Positions 26,084 to 35,327 of a stretch of DNA of 64,000 nt are shown here, piece after piece. The number at the start of each line of letters is the position of its first letter. The stretch's first letter is position 1. The translations under genes were made by a program, and so were the position numbers. Location: NCBI RefSeq assembly GCF_023101685.1, contig NZ_CP082164.1, forward strand, positions 9,889,001 to 9,953,000. Direction: 5' to 3'. The notes below the pieces were generated by a model. That model was not told where the DNA came from. It saw nothing but the letters and a program-made list of their open reading frames with translations, and did not search any database. The stretch is from Bradyrhizobium sp. 186. GTDB lineage: Bacteria; Pseudomonadota; Alphaproteobacteria; Rhizobiales; Xanthobacteraceae.

Positions 26084-26838
26084 ACGAGTTCGAGATCGAG
26101 GGCGCGCAAATTCAGAATGACGATCAGACCCCTGTCGTAGCGGATGATGCCTCTCGCCTGCGTGCGCGAAAGCTGCACCGTCACCCATTGTCGTGTCGCT
26201 CCGATCAGGTTGGCGAGATCGCCATGGGTGAACGGAATGCCGATCACGATCTCACGGCCATGCTGCGATCCGTAGATCTTCGAGAGAAAGATGAGCAGAC
26301 GCTGCAACCGTTCGGTAACTGACCGCGTGCCGAGCATTTGCGCCATGGCTGAGTAGCATCTCGCCTTGAAGGCCAGCGCATCCAGAAGCGCAACCGCGAT
26401 GGTCGCCGACTGAAGCGCAAGTTCGCGCAGAGCGTGGCCAGGCAAGAACAGGAGCCGGCTGCGCTCAACTGCAACCGAAGACCACATATGCGCTCCGGCT
26501 CCGAAGAGGTCCGGCCCGCCGACGAAATTGCCGCCAAACCAATAGGCGAGCGTCACCTCACGCCCGGAGGGTGCGGCGTAATAGCTGCGGATCCGGCCGG
26601 ATTCGATCAGATATATGCCGTTCTGTGTGTCTCCCTGGCGCCAGATATGCTTGCCGGTTTCCAGGACCTCGTGACGACCAATTGCAAGGACGCGACGCCG
26701 GTCAGCCTCACTTAGCGGATCGAGCAAACCCGGCAGCGACCTGACCAGAGTATCCGACTCGGCCAGCATGATCCCGGCCGTAGTCCTGAGTGTTGCCGCT
26801 GACATCTGCCCACTCCCTCGTAGCCGGAGCGGATCCAT
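26080..26838 (-). CDS. Crp/Fnr family transcriptional regulator
   Basis: A cyclic-nucleotide-binding-like beta-roll (about residues 30-150, IWRQGDTQNGIYLIESGRIR) is followed by a helical linker and a winged HTH (FTHGDLANLIGATRQWVTVQ). No N-terminal Fnr cysteine cluster is visible. Its stop overlaps that of the convergent amidase by 4 bp. Its start lies about 20 bp from the IS630 insertion; removing the element would place it directly downstream of the ABC ATPase gene on the same strand. Confidence 0.88.
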   Translation of the reverse strand: MDPLRLRGSGQMSAATLRTTAGIMLAESDTLVRSLPGLLDPLSEADRRRVLAIGRHEVLETGKHIWRQGDTQNGIYLIESGRIRSYYAAPSGREVTLAYWFGGNFVGGPDLFGAGAHMWSSVAVERSRLLFLPGHALRELALQSATIAVALLDALAFKARCYSAMAQMLGTRSVTERLQRLLIFLSKIYGSQHGREIVIGIPFTHGDLANLIGATRQWVTVQLSRTQARGIIRYDRGLIVILNLRALDLELV

Positions 26839-26867
26839 TCAAGAGCCATGCCAGCCCTAGTGGTTCA

Positions 26868-27149
26868 TCACAGTGATTTTGACGTTTTGATACCGAGCCA
26901 TTCGAGGATCGGCAAGCTTTCCGGCGGCACGAGGATTTCGATGCTTCTGGGGACGCCAGGTTGACGGCGAATGAAACCGTTTCGTTCGAGGGTGACGATC
27001 ATCTGGTGGACCGAAGGCGGGCTGACGCGGAAATGGCGCTGCATGTCGGTTTCGGCGGGTGGGCGTCCGAACATGTGCGCGTAGGTGTAGATAAAGGCCA
27101 GGTAGTGTCCCTGCTTCTCCGTGAAGTGCGTGCCTGATTTTTGACTCAT
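26868..27149 (-). CDS. Small winged-helix protein carried by the IS element
   Basis: About 93 residues, starting at the ATG at 27149 (MSQKSGTHFTEKQGHYLAF). The core MQRHFRVSPPSVHQMIVTLE followed by RNGFIRRQPGVPRSIEILV is a LexA/MarR-like winged helix-turn-helix. It is transcribed away from the transposase and its end overlaps the left inverted repeat. It may repress transposase expression (inference). The frame extends to 27176, but the later ATG fits better. Confidence 0.75.
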   Translation of the reverse strand: MSQKSGTHFTEKQGHYLAFIYTYAHMFGRPPAETDMQRHFRVSPPSVHQMIVTLERNGFIRRQPGVPRSIEILVPPESLPILEWLGIKTSKSL

Positions 27150-27187
27150 CGCTGGATTCGTCCCGGCCTCCGACAAGGAGGCGAAGC

Positions 27188-28318
27188 ATGAATGTACGTT
27201 ATCGGGTCGAATTGAGCCAAATCGAGCGGGACGAACTGACGGCGATGCTGGGCGGCGGGAAGCATGCTGCCCGCAAGCTCAAGCGGGCGCAGATTTTGCT
27301 GGCGGCCGATGCCGGCAGTTGCGACGCGGAGATTGCCCGGTCTGTCCGGGTCAGCCTGTCCAGCATCGGCCGGACCAAGCGCCGCTTCGTGGAAGGCAAT
27401 CTGGAGCGGGCCTTGAGCGAGGAACCGCGTCCGGGCGCAGAGCGCAAATTGACCGGCAAGGAGGAGGCCCTGCTGGTGGCGACGGCGTGCGCCAAGCCGC
27501 CCGCCGGCCGCAAACGTTGGACGCTGACGCTGCTGGCGGACACGATGGTCAAGCTCACCGATCATGACAGCCTGTCGGGCGAGACCGTGCGTCGCCGGCT
27601 GGCCGAGAACGACCTCAAGCCATGGCGCAGGGACATGTGGTGCATCCCCTATGTCGACGGCGAATACGTCGCCCGCATGGAGGACGTGCTCGACCTCTAC
27701 GCCGAGGCGCCGGATCCCGTCCGGCCGCTGGTCTGCTTCGACGAGACCCCCGTCCAGCTCATCGGCGAGGTCCGTCAGCCGATTCCAGCCGAGCCGGGAC
27801 AGCGCGAGCGTTACGATTACGAGTACCGCCGCAACGGCACCGTCAATCTCTTCGTTACCTTCGACCCGCATCGTGGCTGGCGCAACGTCAAGGTCACCGA
27901 GCACCGCGCCGCCGTGGACTACGCCTACTGCATGCGCGAACTCGTCGACGTCCATTATCCCGACGCCGACTGCATCCGCCTCGTGCAGGACAATCTGTCG
28001 ATCCATACCGCCGGCGCGTTGTATCAAGCATTTGCGCCTGCTGAGGCCCGTCGCATCCTGCGCCGCCTCGAATTCCACTTCACCCCGAAACACGCCAGTT
28101 GGCTCAATATGGTCGAGTGCGAGATCAGCGTGCTCCAGCGCCAGTGCCTCGGCCGCCGCATCGACGACCCCAAAAGGCTCCGAAACGAGATCGCAGCATG
28201 GCAAAAGCGGCGGAATAAAACCCGAGCCCGCATCAAATGGATGTTCACAACCGACAAGGCCCGCGCCAAACTCGGCCGCGCCTATCCAGCCACCGCCAAA
28301 GAGTCAAAATCACTGTGA
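27188..28318 (+). CDS. IS630 family transposase
   Basis: The 376-residue protein has an N-terminal HTH region (about residues 30-80, ILLAADAGSCDAEIARSVRV) and a DDE catalytic domain: Asp185 in CFDETPVQLIGEV, Asp268 in LVQDNLSIHTAGALY and Glu310 in HASWLNMVECEIS. AAGGAG precedes the ATG at 27188. The gene is intact and runs into the right inverted repeat, so the element may still be active. Confidence 0.93.
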   Translation: MNVRYRVELSQIERDELTAMLGGGKHAARKLKRAQILLAADAGSCDAEIARSVRVSLSSIGRTKRRFVEGNLERALSEEPRPGAERKLTGKEEALLVATACAKPPAGRKRWTLTLLADTMVKLTDHDSLSGETVRRRLAENDLKPWRRDMWCIPYVDGEYVARMEDVLDLYAEAPDPVRPLVCFDETPVQLIGEVRQPIPAEPGQRERYDYEYRRNGTVNLFVTFDPHRGWRNVKVTEHRAAVDYAYCMRELVDVHYPDADCIRLVQDNLSIHTAGALYQAFAPAEARRILRRLEFHFTPKHASWLNMVECEISVLQRQCLGRRIDDPKRLRNEIAAWQKRRNKTRARIKWMFTTDKARAKLGRAYPATAKESKSL

Positions 28319-28325
28319 TGAGCCA

Positions 28326-29204
28326 CTAGGTCACTGTTTCCATTTGCTCGAAGGCCTTGCGGCCTTCGGTCCGGATCAGATCAAGGCAATCCCGCTTGAG
28401 GGCGAGATAGGCGGGGTCGGTCAGGATGGCGCTGGAGCGCGGGCGCGGCAGGCCCACGGAAAGATCCCGCAGGATACGGCCCGGCCCGGCGCTCATGATC
28501 AGCACGCGATCCGACAGGAGAATGGCTTCGTCGATATCGTGCGTGACGAAAACGATGGTGGCATTGATCCGGTCGCGAAGTTCGAGAAGGTTATCCTGCA
28601 TCACCGCCCGGGTCTGCGCGTCCAAAGCACCGAACGGCTCGTCCATGAGCAGGACACGCGGCTGGTTTGCGAGGGCGCGAGCAATCGCCACCCGCTGCTG
28701 CATGCCGCCTGAAAGCGTATGCGGATAGGCGTTCGCGAATTTTGTCAGCCCGATCATTTCGATCAGGTCGTCGGCGATCTGCAGCGCCTCCGCCTTCGAC
28801 TTGCCGAGCGCGCGCGGCCCGTGAGCGATATTACGGCGCACCGATTTCCACGGAAACAGATGCGGCTGCTGGAAGACCATCCCGATATCCGGCCGGGGTG
28901 CCAGCATTGGCTCGCCAGCTACCATTACCTGGCCTTCGAACGGCCGTTCGAGGCCAGCCATCGCATTCAAAAGCGTAGACTTGCCGCAGCCCGACGGACC
29001 AACGAGCGAGACGAATTCGCCCGACATGACCGCCAGAGACACCCGGTCCACCGCAATAACCTGGCCGCGCGGCACATCGAAGACGATGCTCAAATCCTCG
29101 ACGCGGATGATCGCTTGAGGTGTTGCCGATGAAGGTGCGGGCGCAGCATCCACGAGCCGGAGCGGTGGGGGCGGACGAAGCGGGTTGTGCATCATCGCCA
29201 CCAT
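28326..29204 (-). CDS. NMT1/Ssu-type ABC transporter ATP-binding protein
   Basis: The 292-residue ATPase has Walker A GPSGCGKST, Q-loop MVFQQPHLFPWKSVRRN, signature LSGGMQQRVAIARAL, Walker B LLMDEPFGALD and H-loop FVTHDIDEA, the pattern of the nitrate/sulfonate/taurine group (SsuB/TauB). It energises import with the permease at 29192. The start overlaps the permease end by 13 bp. The TAG stop lies inside the CTAG where the IS630 element inserted, yet the frame is not shortened because the same TAG would form without the element. Confidence 0.9.
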   Translation of the reverse strand: MVAMMHNPLRPPPPLRLVDAAPAPSSATPQAIIRVEDLSIVFDVPRGQVIAVDRVSLAVMSGEFVSLVGPSGCGKSTLLNAMAGLERPFEGQVMVAGEPMLAPRPDIGMVFQQPHLFPWKSVRRNIAHGPRALGKSKAEALQIADDLIEMIGLTKFANAYPHTLSGGMQQRVAIARALANQPRVLLMDEPFGALDAQTRAVMQDNLLELRDRINATIVFVTHDIDEAILLSDRVLIMSAGPGRILRDLSVGLPRPRSSAILTDPAYLALKRDCLDLIRTEGRKAFEQMETVT

Positions 29205-29971
29205 ACGGCACGTTCGGCAATTGCCGCGAAGGAACGATCGGCCACGAATGAGAGCAATCCGAGCGCCGCCAGCCCTCCCATGACCTGTCCGGTCTGCATG
29301 TTCTGTTGCGCAATCTCGATCCGGTAGACGATGCCGGCAAACGCGCCCGCCAGCTCAGCCGCGACCAGCGTGTAAAAGGAGATGCTTACGGCGGTGCGCA
29401 GACCGACAACGATGTAGGGAAGCGCGCCCAGCAGAACGATCTCCGATAGCATCTGCCGACGTGGCGTGCCGAGCATCAGAGCGGCGCGAATGAGGCCGCG
29501 ATCGACCTTCTGCACGCCGATATGGGTCGCGAGCCACACGGTGAAGAACACACCCCAGACGACCAGAAACAGTTTGCCGGCCTCCGACAGCCCAAACCAG
29601 AGGATCACGATAGGCACAAAGGCGATTGGGGGGATCGGGCGAAGAATATGGAACAACGGGGAGAGCAGGCTTGAGACCAGCCGGAACTGGCCTGTCAGGA
29701 CGCCGAGCATGATCCCACCCGTGGTACCGATCAAAAATCCCACACTGACGCGGAAGAGGCTCGCTGAAAGGTCGCCGAAAAACTGACCGCTATGGATCCA
29801 GTCAAGGACGGCGACAGCTACCGTCGAAGGTGGCGGAAAGAGCACCGCGTTGACGATCCGCAATCGTGCAATCAATTCCCAAACGCCGACGAAGGTTGGC
29901 ACGGAGAGCACGCCGACAAGCACGCTCAGGCGTCCGGCCGCGTTCGCACGGTTGCGTCCGCCGATGCTCAT
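29192..29971 (-). CDS. NMT1/Ssu-type ABC transporter permease
   Basis: A 259-residue BPD_transp_1 permease with about six membrane segments and the cytosolic EAA-type loop (RAALMLGTPRRQMLSEIVLL, then GALPYIVVGLRTA) that contacts the ATPase, as in SsuC/TauC. It is coupled to its neighbours by a 13-bp overlap downstream and a 4-bp ATGA overlap with the binding-protein gene upstream. Confidence 0.9.
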   Translation of the reverse strand: MSIGGRNRANAAGRLSVLVGVLSVPTFVGVWELIARLRIVNAVLFPPPSTVAVAVLDWIHSGQFFGDLSASLFRVSVGFLIGTTGGIMLGVLTGQFRLVSSLLSPLFHILRPIPPIAFVPIVILWFGLSEAGKLFLVVWGVFFTVWLATHIGVQKVDRGLIRAALMLGTPRRQMLSEIVLLGALPYIVVGLRTAVSISFYTLVAAELAGAFAGIVYRIEIAQQNMQTGQVMGGLAALGLLSFVADRSFAAIAERAVWWR

Positions 29972-30966
29972 GGATTGGCCGACAGCGTCACACGTGCAGC
30001 ATCAAGCGCTTTCAGCGACGCCGTCGCAATGATTTTCGAGAAATCGGGCATCCCCGCCCCGGGCGGATGATTGCCGGTCTCAAGCCGCCAGGCAGCGTGC
30101 GTTTTTAGCGTCTCGAGCAGCTTGTCGTCGAGGCGCACATGATAGATGTAATCCGACCAGATCGCCGCCAGCTCGTCGCGCTTCATGCCAGTTGCTGCGG
30201 CAACAATGTCGATCGCTTCATTCGGATGAGCCTTGACCCAGCCTTCAGCTTCAATGAGCGCAGCCAGGAATTTGCTGACGACCGCGGGGTTTGCTTCCAG
30301 ATAGGACCGCGTCACAACGATGTTGAAGGTCTCCGAGTAGACCCCCCTCGTATCGAGCAGGACGGCACCCTCGCCAAGAGCCTTCTTTGCATTAGCCACA
30401 TGCGGCTCCCAGGTGTCGAACGCATCAATGCTCCCCGCCGCCAGGGCGGGAAGCATCTCCTGTGGGCGAAGATTGACGAGCGTAACGTCCTTGGCGGTCA
30501 GTCCCGCCGCTTTCAACAGAACCGATGTGTAGACCTCGCTACCCGTCCCGGCCGTGAAGCCGATGCGTTTACCGCGCAAATCGGCTTTCGTCCTGATTGC
30601 GGCGGACGCGGCCGTCATTGTCTTCAGATCCGAGTATTCCATGCCGGCGACGAAGGCGATCGGCTGCTGGGCCATCGCGGCCGCCGTTACCGGAGCTTCG
30701 GCCGTCGTTGCGATATCCGCTCCTCCGCCCACCACTGTATCGAGGCACTGCTTTCCGCTCGTGAAATTCGAGACAAAAATATCGAGTCCCTGCTTGGCGA
30801 AGAGGCCGTTCGTCTTGGCGACGATCGCGAGGGCCGAAATCGGCGCGAGATTCTGCGCAAGCCGCGCCTTCACATCTTCGGCTCTAGCCCGGGAGCCGGG
30901 ATTCAAGACGCCCGCATATGCAGAGACCGCAAACAAAACCATGCGAAGAGCTGTTTTCGAGCGCAT
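29968..30966 (-). CDS. NMT1/SsuA-like ABC transporter substrate-binding protein
   Basis: About 332 residues from the ATG at 30966, which has GAGGTGG upstream. A signal peptide (KTALRMVLFAVSAYAGVL) ends near RARA-EDV. The mature part shows the NMT1/SsuA fold: NLAPISALAIVAKTNGLFAK, VVGGGADIATTAEAPVT, ADLRGKRIGFTAGTGSEVY and AGSIDAFDTWEPHVANAK. It captures a small organic N or S compound in the periplasm. It is the first gene of the transporter operon. The substrate is unknown; the nearby amidase suggests a nitrogenous one. Confidence 0.88.
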   Translation of the reverse strand: MRSKTALRMVLFAVSAYAGVLNPGSRARAEDVKARLAQNLAPISALAIVAKTNGLFAKQGLDIFVSNFTSGKQCLDTVVGGGADIATTAEAPVTAAAMAQQPIAFVAGMEYSDLKTMTAASAAIRTKADLRGKRIGFTAGTGSEVYTSVLLKAAGLTAKDVTLVNLRPQEMLPALAAGSIDAFDTWEPHVANAKKALGEGAVLLDTRGVYSETFNIVVTRSYLEANPAVVSKFLAALIEAEGWVKAHPNEAIDIVAAATGMKRDELAAIWSDYIYHVRLDDKLLETLKTHAAWRLETGNHPPGAGMPDFSKIIATASLKALDAARVTLSANP

Positions 30967-31323
30967 GCAACCACCTCGGTCATGTCGGCGGCCGCAACGG
31001 CCAGCCTGTGATTGGACGAGGGTCATCCGAAGGCAACGCGCCGTGAAGCAATTAATCGACAAGCTATCCCGCTGACAAATATTTGCGCATCGAAGAAGCG
31101 CAGGGGACCGCAATTTGGGCAACAGAGAGCTCCAGCCGCCCGTCTCTTGTGCTGCGCGAGCTCGGCCCATTCAGAGCCGCCGTGTCCGCCGCCGGAGGAC
31201 TCGGTGCCGCGCCCGGGTTACGGTGCTTTCCCGGTTGGCGGTCATCATCAACGCGGGCTATCCGTCCGCCGTGCTTGAGAAGGGCAAAGTCGAGGCCGCG
31301 GCCCGTACGCTCGGCATCGCGCT
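30967..31323. other. Intergenic region upstream of the ABC transporter operon
   Basis: About 357 bp with no intact gene. It should hold the promoter for the binding-protein gene. A degenerate coding remnant occupies the distal third (next entry). I looked for a guanidine-type riboswitch here because of the transporter and amidase context and did not see one. Confidence 0.45.
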
Positions 31324-31342
31324 TCAGGCCCGCGGCTTCGCG
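31217..31342 (+). pseudogene. Possible remnant of an ABC-type substrate-binding protein gene
   Basis: Translated on the + strand, this short piece reads like the middle of ABC_sub_bind (TrpX-like) proteins: RLAVIINAGYPSAVLEKGK then VEAAARTLGIALQARGF, compare the family pattern 'VNP.NP.A...-EAAAR.LG'. No start and no flanking coding sequence are visible, and its end overlaps the DedA gene. It may be a decayed fragment or chance. Confidence 0.3.
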
Positions 31343-31983
31343 GCAGCGACGCCACCGCCCTGCCTGCGGCGGATGATCCAGATCGCCAGTCCCAAAATGA
31401 TCGCGACGCCGACCACGCTGAGGATCCAGATGTGCTTGCCGATATGCCCGTGGTGATGCAGCCCGGCATATTCGTGCAGGGCCGACACCGCCAGCACGCC
31501 TGGCAGCACATGCGCCGGCGCCCAGACCAGGATCGCCGGGATGTTGATCGCGTAGAAGCGAACCGGTGCCATGCCGAGCGCGCCGGCCGTGACCGGGACA
31601 AAGGCACGGATCGGCGGCACGAAGCGGGCGAAGAACACGGCCCAGGTGCCGAAGCGGTTGAAGAAGCTTTCGCTCTCTTCCACCACGCGCGGATAGTTGG
31701 TCAGTGGCCAAGTGTCGAGAATCTCGCGTTGCCTTCGGTGGCCGATCCAATAGGCCGAGCCGTCCCCCAGGACGGCGCCGAGCGCCGCCACCAGCAAAAC
31801 CCATTGCAGTTTCAGGTCCCCGCCCGGAACCAGCGCGCTCAGCGCCAGGATGATGGTCGAGCCCGGGACCACCGAGCCTACCACCGGAACGGCTTCCAGC
31901 AGCGCCGCCAGGAACAGGGTCAAATAGGCCAGCCACGCATGGGCCGAAACGAATGAAATGAGGGGATCGAGGAAGGACGTCAC
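31324..31983 (-). CDS. DedA family membrane protein
   Basis: About 219 residues from the GTG at 31983 (VTSFLDPLISFVSAH). DedA/SNARE-associated family motifs are present: VVGSVVPGSTIILALSAL, LGDGSAYWIGHRRQREIL, and FFARFVPPIRAFVPVTAGALG with the conserved Arg residues. DedA proteins are inner-membrane flippases for undecaprenyl phosphate or other lipid carriers. The C-terminus is His-rich (HEYAGLHHHGHIGKH) and ends in a basic tail. The frame extends to 32109 but the extra residues look non-coding. Confidence 0.85.
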   Translation of the reverse strand: MTSFLDPLISFVSAHAWLAYLTLFLAALLEAVPVVGSVVPGSTIILALSALVPGGDLKLQWVLLVAALGAVLGDGSAYWIGHRRQREILDTWPLTNYPRVVEESESFFNRFGTWAVFFARFVPPIRAFVPVTAGALGMAPVRFYAINIPAILVWAPAHVLPGVLAVSALHEYAGLHHHGHIGKHIWILSVVGVAIILGLAIWIIRRRQGGGVAAAKPRA

Positions 31984-32282
31984 GTCGTCTCTGTGGTGGG
32001 CTGGGGCAAATCGGGGCTCAGACCCTACACAAGTAAGGAGGGGCGGTAAAAGTGCCACTCGCGTGGGCAGGCCGCGCATCCTCGCGCAAAATTCAGGCGT
32101 GATTCGCAAGGCAGCCCTCCAAAAATCGCGTTCCTTGCCTATCTAAATGAAAAGACAATGGAACTTTGATCCGGGGGCGGGCTTCTGCCGGCACGTTGTC
32201 TCTGATAGGTTCGCAAACGCACCCAGCCGCAGCCAACGTGCAAATAACTGGTCTCGGGACCGCCCGGGGCCTCGGAGGATTG

Positions 32283-33281
32283 ATGACGACCGCCGCCCTG
32301 TCCAAAGTTGAGGAAGTTTCCGGTCTGCCCGACATGAAGGTGTCGGTGCGCCAGGTGTTCGGGATCGACAGCGATCTCGAAGTGCCGGCCTATTCCGAAG
32401 TCGATCCTCATGTGCCGGAAGTTGACGCCGACTACCGCTTCGACCGCGCCACCACGCTCGCCATCCTGGCCGGCTTCGCCAGGAACCGCCGCGTCATGGT
32501 GACGGGCTATCACGGCACCGGCAAATCCACCCATATCGAGCAGGTCGCTGCCCGGCTGAACTGGCCCTGCGTGCGCGTCAACCTCGACAGCCACATCAGC
32601 CGTATCGACCTCGTCGGCAAGGACTCGATCGTTGTCCGCGACGGCAAGCAGGTCACCGAATTCCGCGACGGCATCCTGCCCTGGGCGCTCCAGCACAACG
32701 TCGCGCTGGTGTTCGACGAATACGATGCCGGCCGACCTGACGTGATGTTCGTGATCCAGCGCGTGCTGGAGGTCTCCGGCCGCCTGACGCTGCTCGACCA
32801 GAACAAGGTGATCAAGCCGCACCCGGCCTTCCGCATGTTTTCGACCGCCAACACCGTCGGCCTCGGCGACACCTCGGGCCTCTACCACGGCACCCAGCAG
32901 ATCAATCAGGGCCAGATGGACCGCTGGTCGATCGTCACCACGCTGAACTATCTCAGCCATGACGAGGAAGTGGAGATCGTGCTGGCGAAAGCGAAGCACT
33001 ATCGCACCCAGGAAGGCCGCGACATCGTCAACAAGATGGTGCGGCTGGCCGATCTCACCCGCAACGCGTTCGCCAACGGCGACCTGTCGACGGTGATGAG
33101 CCCGCGCACGGTGATCACCTGGGCGGAAAACGCCGACATCTTCGGCGATATCGGCTTCGCCTTCCGCGTCACCTTCCTCAACAAGTGCGACGAGCTCGAG
33201 CGTCCGCTGGTCGCCGAGTTCTATCAGCGCTGCTTCAACGCGGAGCTGCCGGAATCGGCGGTCAACGTGGCGCTGTCCTGA
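32283..33281 (+). CDS. cobS: Aerobic cobaltochelatase subunit CobS
   Basis: The 332-residue AAA+ ATPase has Walker [10 protein letters not shown] (residues 75-83), Walker [13 protein letters not shown] and the sensor region [19 protein letters not shown], all characteristic of CobS. With CobT it forms the ATP-driven chaperone ring that helps CobN insert Co2+ into hydrogenobyrinate a,c-diamide. The ATG at 32283 has GGAGG upstream; the frame opens at 32166. cobT follows after 144 bp, and cobN is not in the window. I see no cobalamin riboswitch upstream. Confidence 0.95.
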   Translation: MTTAALSKVEEVSGLPDMKVSVRQVFGIDSDLEVPAYSEVDPHVPEVDADYRFDRATTLAILAGFARNRRVMVTGYHGTGKSTHIEQVAARLNWPCVRVNLDSHISRIDLVGKDSIVVRDGKQVTEFRDGILPWALQHNVALVFDEYDAGRPDVMFVIQRVLEVSGRLTLLDQNKVIKPHPAFRMFSTANTVGLGDTSGLYHGTQQINQGQMDRWSIVTTLNYLSHDEEVEIVLAKAKHYRTQEGRDIVNKMVRLADLTRNAFANGDLSTVMSPRTVITWAENADIFGDIGFAFRVTFLNKCDELERPLVAEFYQRCFNAELPESAVNVALS

Positions 33282-33294
33282 TCGCTCTCGTGAT

Positions 33295-33413
33295 GTCGTC
33301 CCGGCGAAGGCCGGGACCCATACCGCGTGATTTCTCGATGGTACGACGCTGAGAGTATCTCCTGACGCAATGATCGCCGGTGGTTATGGGTCCCGGCCTT
33401 CGCCGGGACGACG
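33295..33413. repeat. Palindromic intergenic repeat, family B (copy 1), between cobS and cobT
   Basis: GTCGTCCCGGCGAAGGCCGG on the left is mirrored by CCGGCCTTCGCCGGGACGAC on the right. Related copies lie at 36420-36547 and 50271-50406. This one separates two functionally linked genes on the same strand. Confidence 0.85.
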
Positions 33414-33425
33414 GATAGAGGCGAG

Positions 33426-35327
33426 ATGACGACGTCGAACTCCAAATTCCGCAACACCAAGGAAGCCCCGACCGAGCCGTTCAAGCGCTCGGTGGCGTCC
33501 TGCCTGAAGGCGATCGCCAAGACGCCTGAGCTCGACGTCAGCTTCGCCGCCGAGCGTCCGGGCCTTGCGCCCGGCAAGGCCCGGCTGCCGGAGCCGGCGC
33601 GCAAGATGACCAAGCGCGACGCCGCGATCGTGCGCGGCCACGCCGACTCCATCGCGCTCAAGCTCGCTTGTCACGATCCGAAGCTGCATCGCAAGCTGAT
33701 GCCCGGCAATCCGCAGGCGCGCGGCGTGTTCGAGGCGGTCGAGCAGGCCCGGGTTGAGGCAATCGGCGCACGCCGCATGGCCGGTGTTGCCAAGAACCTC
33801 ACCGCGATGCTCGACGATCATTTCCATCGCGGCAAGTTCGACGAGATCACCGACCGCGCCGATGCGCCGCTTGCGGACGCGCTGGCGATGCTGGTGCGCG
33901 AGCGCCTGACCGGCATGGCGCCGCCGACAGCAGCGAAGAAGGTGGTCGACCTCTGGCGGCCAATCCTGGAAGACAAGATCGGCAGGCGGCTCGACCGGCT
34001 CGACGGCCTGGTCGAGGACCAGACCCGGTTCGGCGATGCCGTGCATGATCTCTTGACGGCGCTCGAGCTCGGCGACGAGCGCAATGCCGACAGCGACGAC
34101 AACGACGATCAGGACGAAAACCGCGACGGCGACAACGACCAGTCCGGCGCCGAGGGCTCGCCCGATTCCGACGCAGCCCAGGAGATGAGCGCCGACCAGG
34201 CGCAGGCCTCGAGCGAGGACATGAGCGAGAGTGCGATGGAAAGCGCACAGGCCTCGACCTCCGACACCTTCGACGACGGCGAGCTCGGTGACGACGAGAC
34301 GCCGGGCGAGGCGACGCGGCCGAATTCGCGCGGTACCAACGAGCCGCGCGGGCCGGAATACCATGCCTTCGCGCCGAAATTCGACGAGATCATCGCCGCC
34401 GAAGACCTCTGCGACCATGACGAGCTGGAGCGCCTGCGCGCCTATCTCGACAAGCAGCTCGCGCATCTGCAAGGCATCGTCGCGCGGCTCGCCAACCGGC
34501 TGCAGCGCCGGCTGATGGCGCAGCAGAACCGCGCCTGGGAGTTCGACCTCGAAGAAGGCATTCTGGACCCTGCGCGGCTGTCGCGCGTGGTGACCGATCC
34601 CTATCACCCGCTGTCCTTCATGCACGAGAAGGAAGCGACGTTCCGCGACACCGTGGTGACGCTGCTGCTCGACAATTCCGGCTCGATGCGGGGACGCCCC
34701 ATTACGGTGGCGGCGACCTGCGCCGACATTCTCGCCCGCACGCTGGAGCGTTGCGGCGTCAAGGTCGAGATTTTGGGCTTCACCACCCGTGCCTGGAAGG
34801 GCGGCCAGTCCCGCGAGGCCTGGCTTGCCGCCGGCAAGCCGGCCAATCCCGGCCGCCTCAACGATCTCCGCCACATCATCTACAAGTCGGCGGATGCGCC
34901 GTGGCGCCGTGCGCGAAAAAATCTCGGCTTGATGATGCGCGAGGGTCTCCTGAAGGAGAACATCGACGGCGAGGCGCTGGACTGGGCGCACAAGCGCCTG
35001 CTCGGCCGGCCCGAGCAGCGCAAGATCCTGATGATGATCTCGGACGGCGCACCGGTCGACGATTCCACGCTGTCGGTCAATCCCGGCAACTATCTCGAGC
35101 GGCACCTGCGCCACATCATCGAGGAGATCGAGACGCGCTCGCCGGTGGAGCTGATCGCGATCGGCATCGGCCATGACGTCACGCGCTATTATCGCCGCGC
35201 GGTGACGATCGTGGACGCTGAAGAGCTTGGTGGCGCCATCACCGAAAAGCTCGCCGAACTCTTCAGCGAGACGAATACTGCGCCCACGCAACCGGCCAAC
35301 CGCCCGCGCCGCAAACTGCATTCGTGA
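33426..35327 (+). CDS. cobT: Aerobic cobaltochelatase subunit CobT
   Basis: The 633-residue protein is normal for CobT. The N-terminal half matches the CobT family ([20 protein letters not shown]); a strongly acidic Asp/Glu-rich stretch spans residues about 215-310; a VWA domain follows with the MIDAS motif [13 protein letters not shown] near residue 415. CobT binds CobS and bridges to CobN during cobalt insertion in vitamin B12 synthesis. The TGA overlaps the GTG of the next gene. Confidence 0.96.
   Translation: MTTSNSKFRNTKEAPTEPFKRSVASCLKAIAKTPELDVSFAAERPGLAPGKARLPEPARKMTKRDAAIVRGHADSIALKLACHDPKLHRKLMPGNPQARGVFEAVEQARVEAIGARRMAGVAKNLTAMLDDHFHRGKFDEITDRADAPLADALAMLVRERLTGMAPPTAAKKVVDLWRPILEDKIGRRLDRLDGLVEDQTRFGDAVHDLLTALELGDERNADSDDNDDQDENRDGDNDQSGAEGSPDSDAAQEMSADQAQASSEDMSESAMESAQASTSDTFDDGELGDDETPGEATRPNSRGTNEPRGPEYHAFAPKFDEIIAAEDLCDHDELERLRAYLDKQLAHLQGIVARLANRLQRRLMAQQNRAWEFDLEEGILDPARLSRVVTDPYHPLSFMHEKEATFRDTVVTLLLDNSGSMRGRPITVAATCADILARTLERCGVKVEILGFTTRAWKGGQSREAWLAAGKPANPGRLNDLRHIIYKSADAPWRRARKNLGLMMREGLLKENIDGEALDWAHKRLLGRPEQRKILMMISDGAPVDDSTLSVNPGNYLERHLRHIIEEIETRSPVELIAIGIGHDVTRYYRRAVTIVDAEELGGAITEKLAELFSETNTAPTQPANRPRRKLHS

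Larger units (their letters stand above)
26857..28329 (+). mobile_element. IS630-family insertion sequence
   Basis: The element is bounded by 27-bp inverted repeats: left CTAGTGGTTCATCACAGTGA... (26857-26883), right ending ...TCACTGTGATGAGCCACTAG (28303-28329), with one mismatch. Both ends show CTAG, fitting IS630-type insertion at TA with TA duplication. It carries a DDE transposase and a divergent small HTH gene. It sits between the Crp-like regulator and the ABC ATPase gene; the ATPase stop codon TAG falls within the CTAG target. Confidence 0.9.

Noticed and set aside
28326..28336. Truncation of the ABC ATPase by the IS630 insertion
   Set aside because: Reconstructing the empty site (joining flanks at TA) still gives the TAG stop in the same place, so the ATPase is full length.
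30967..31170. Guanidine (ykkC-type) riboswitch before the NMT1-type ABC operon
   Set aside because: The context suggested it, but none of the conserved sequence blocks is visible on the minus strand.
32040..32282. Cobalamin riboswitch upstream of cobS
   Set aside because: I looked for the B12-box and adenosylcobalamin core motifs and did not find them.
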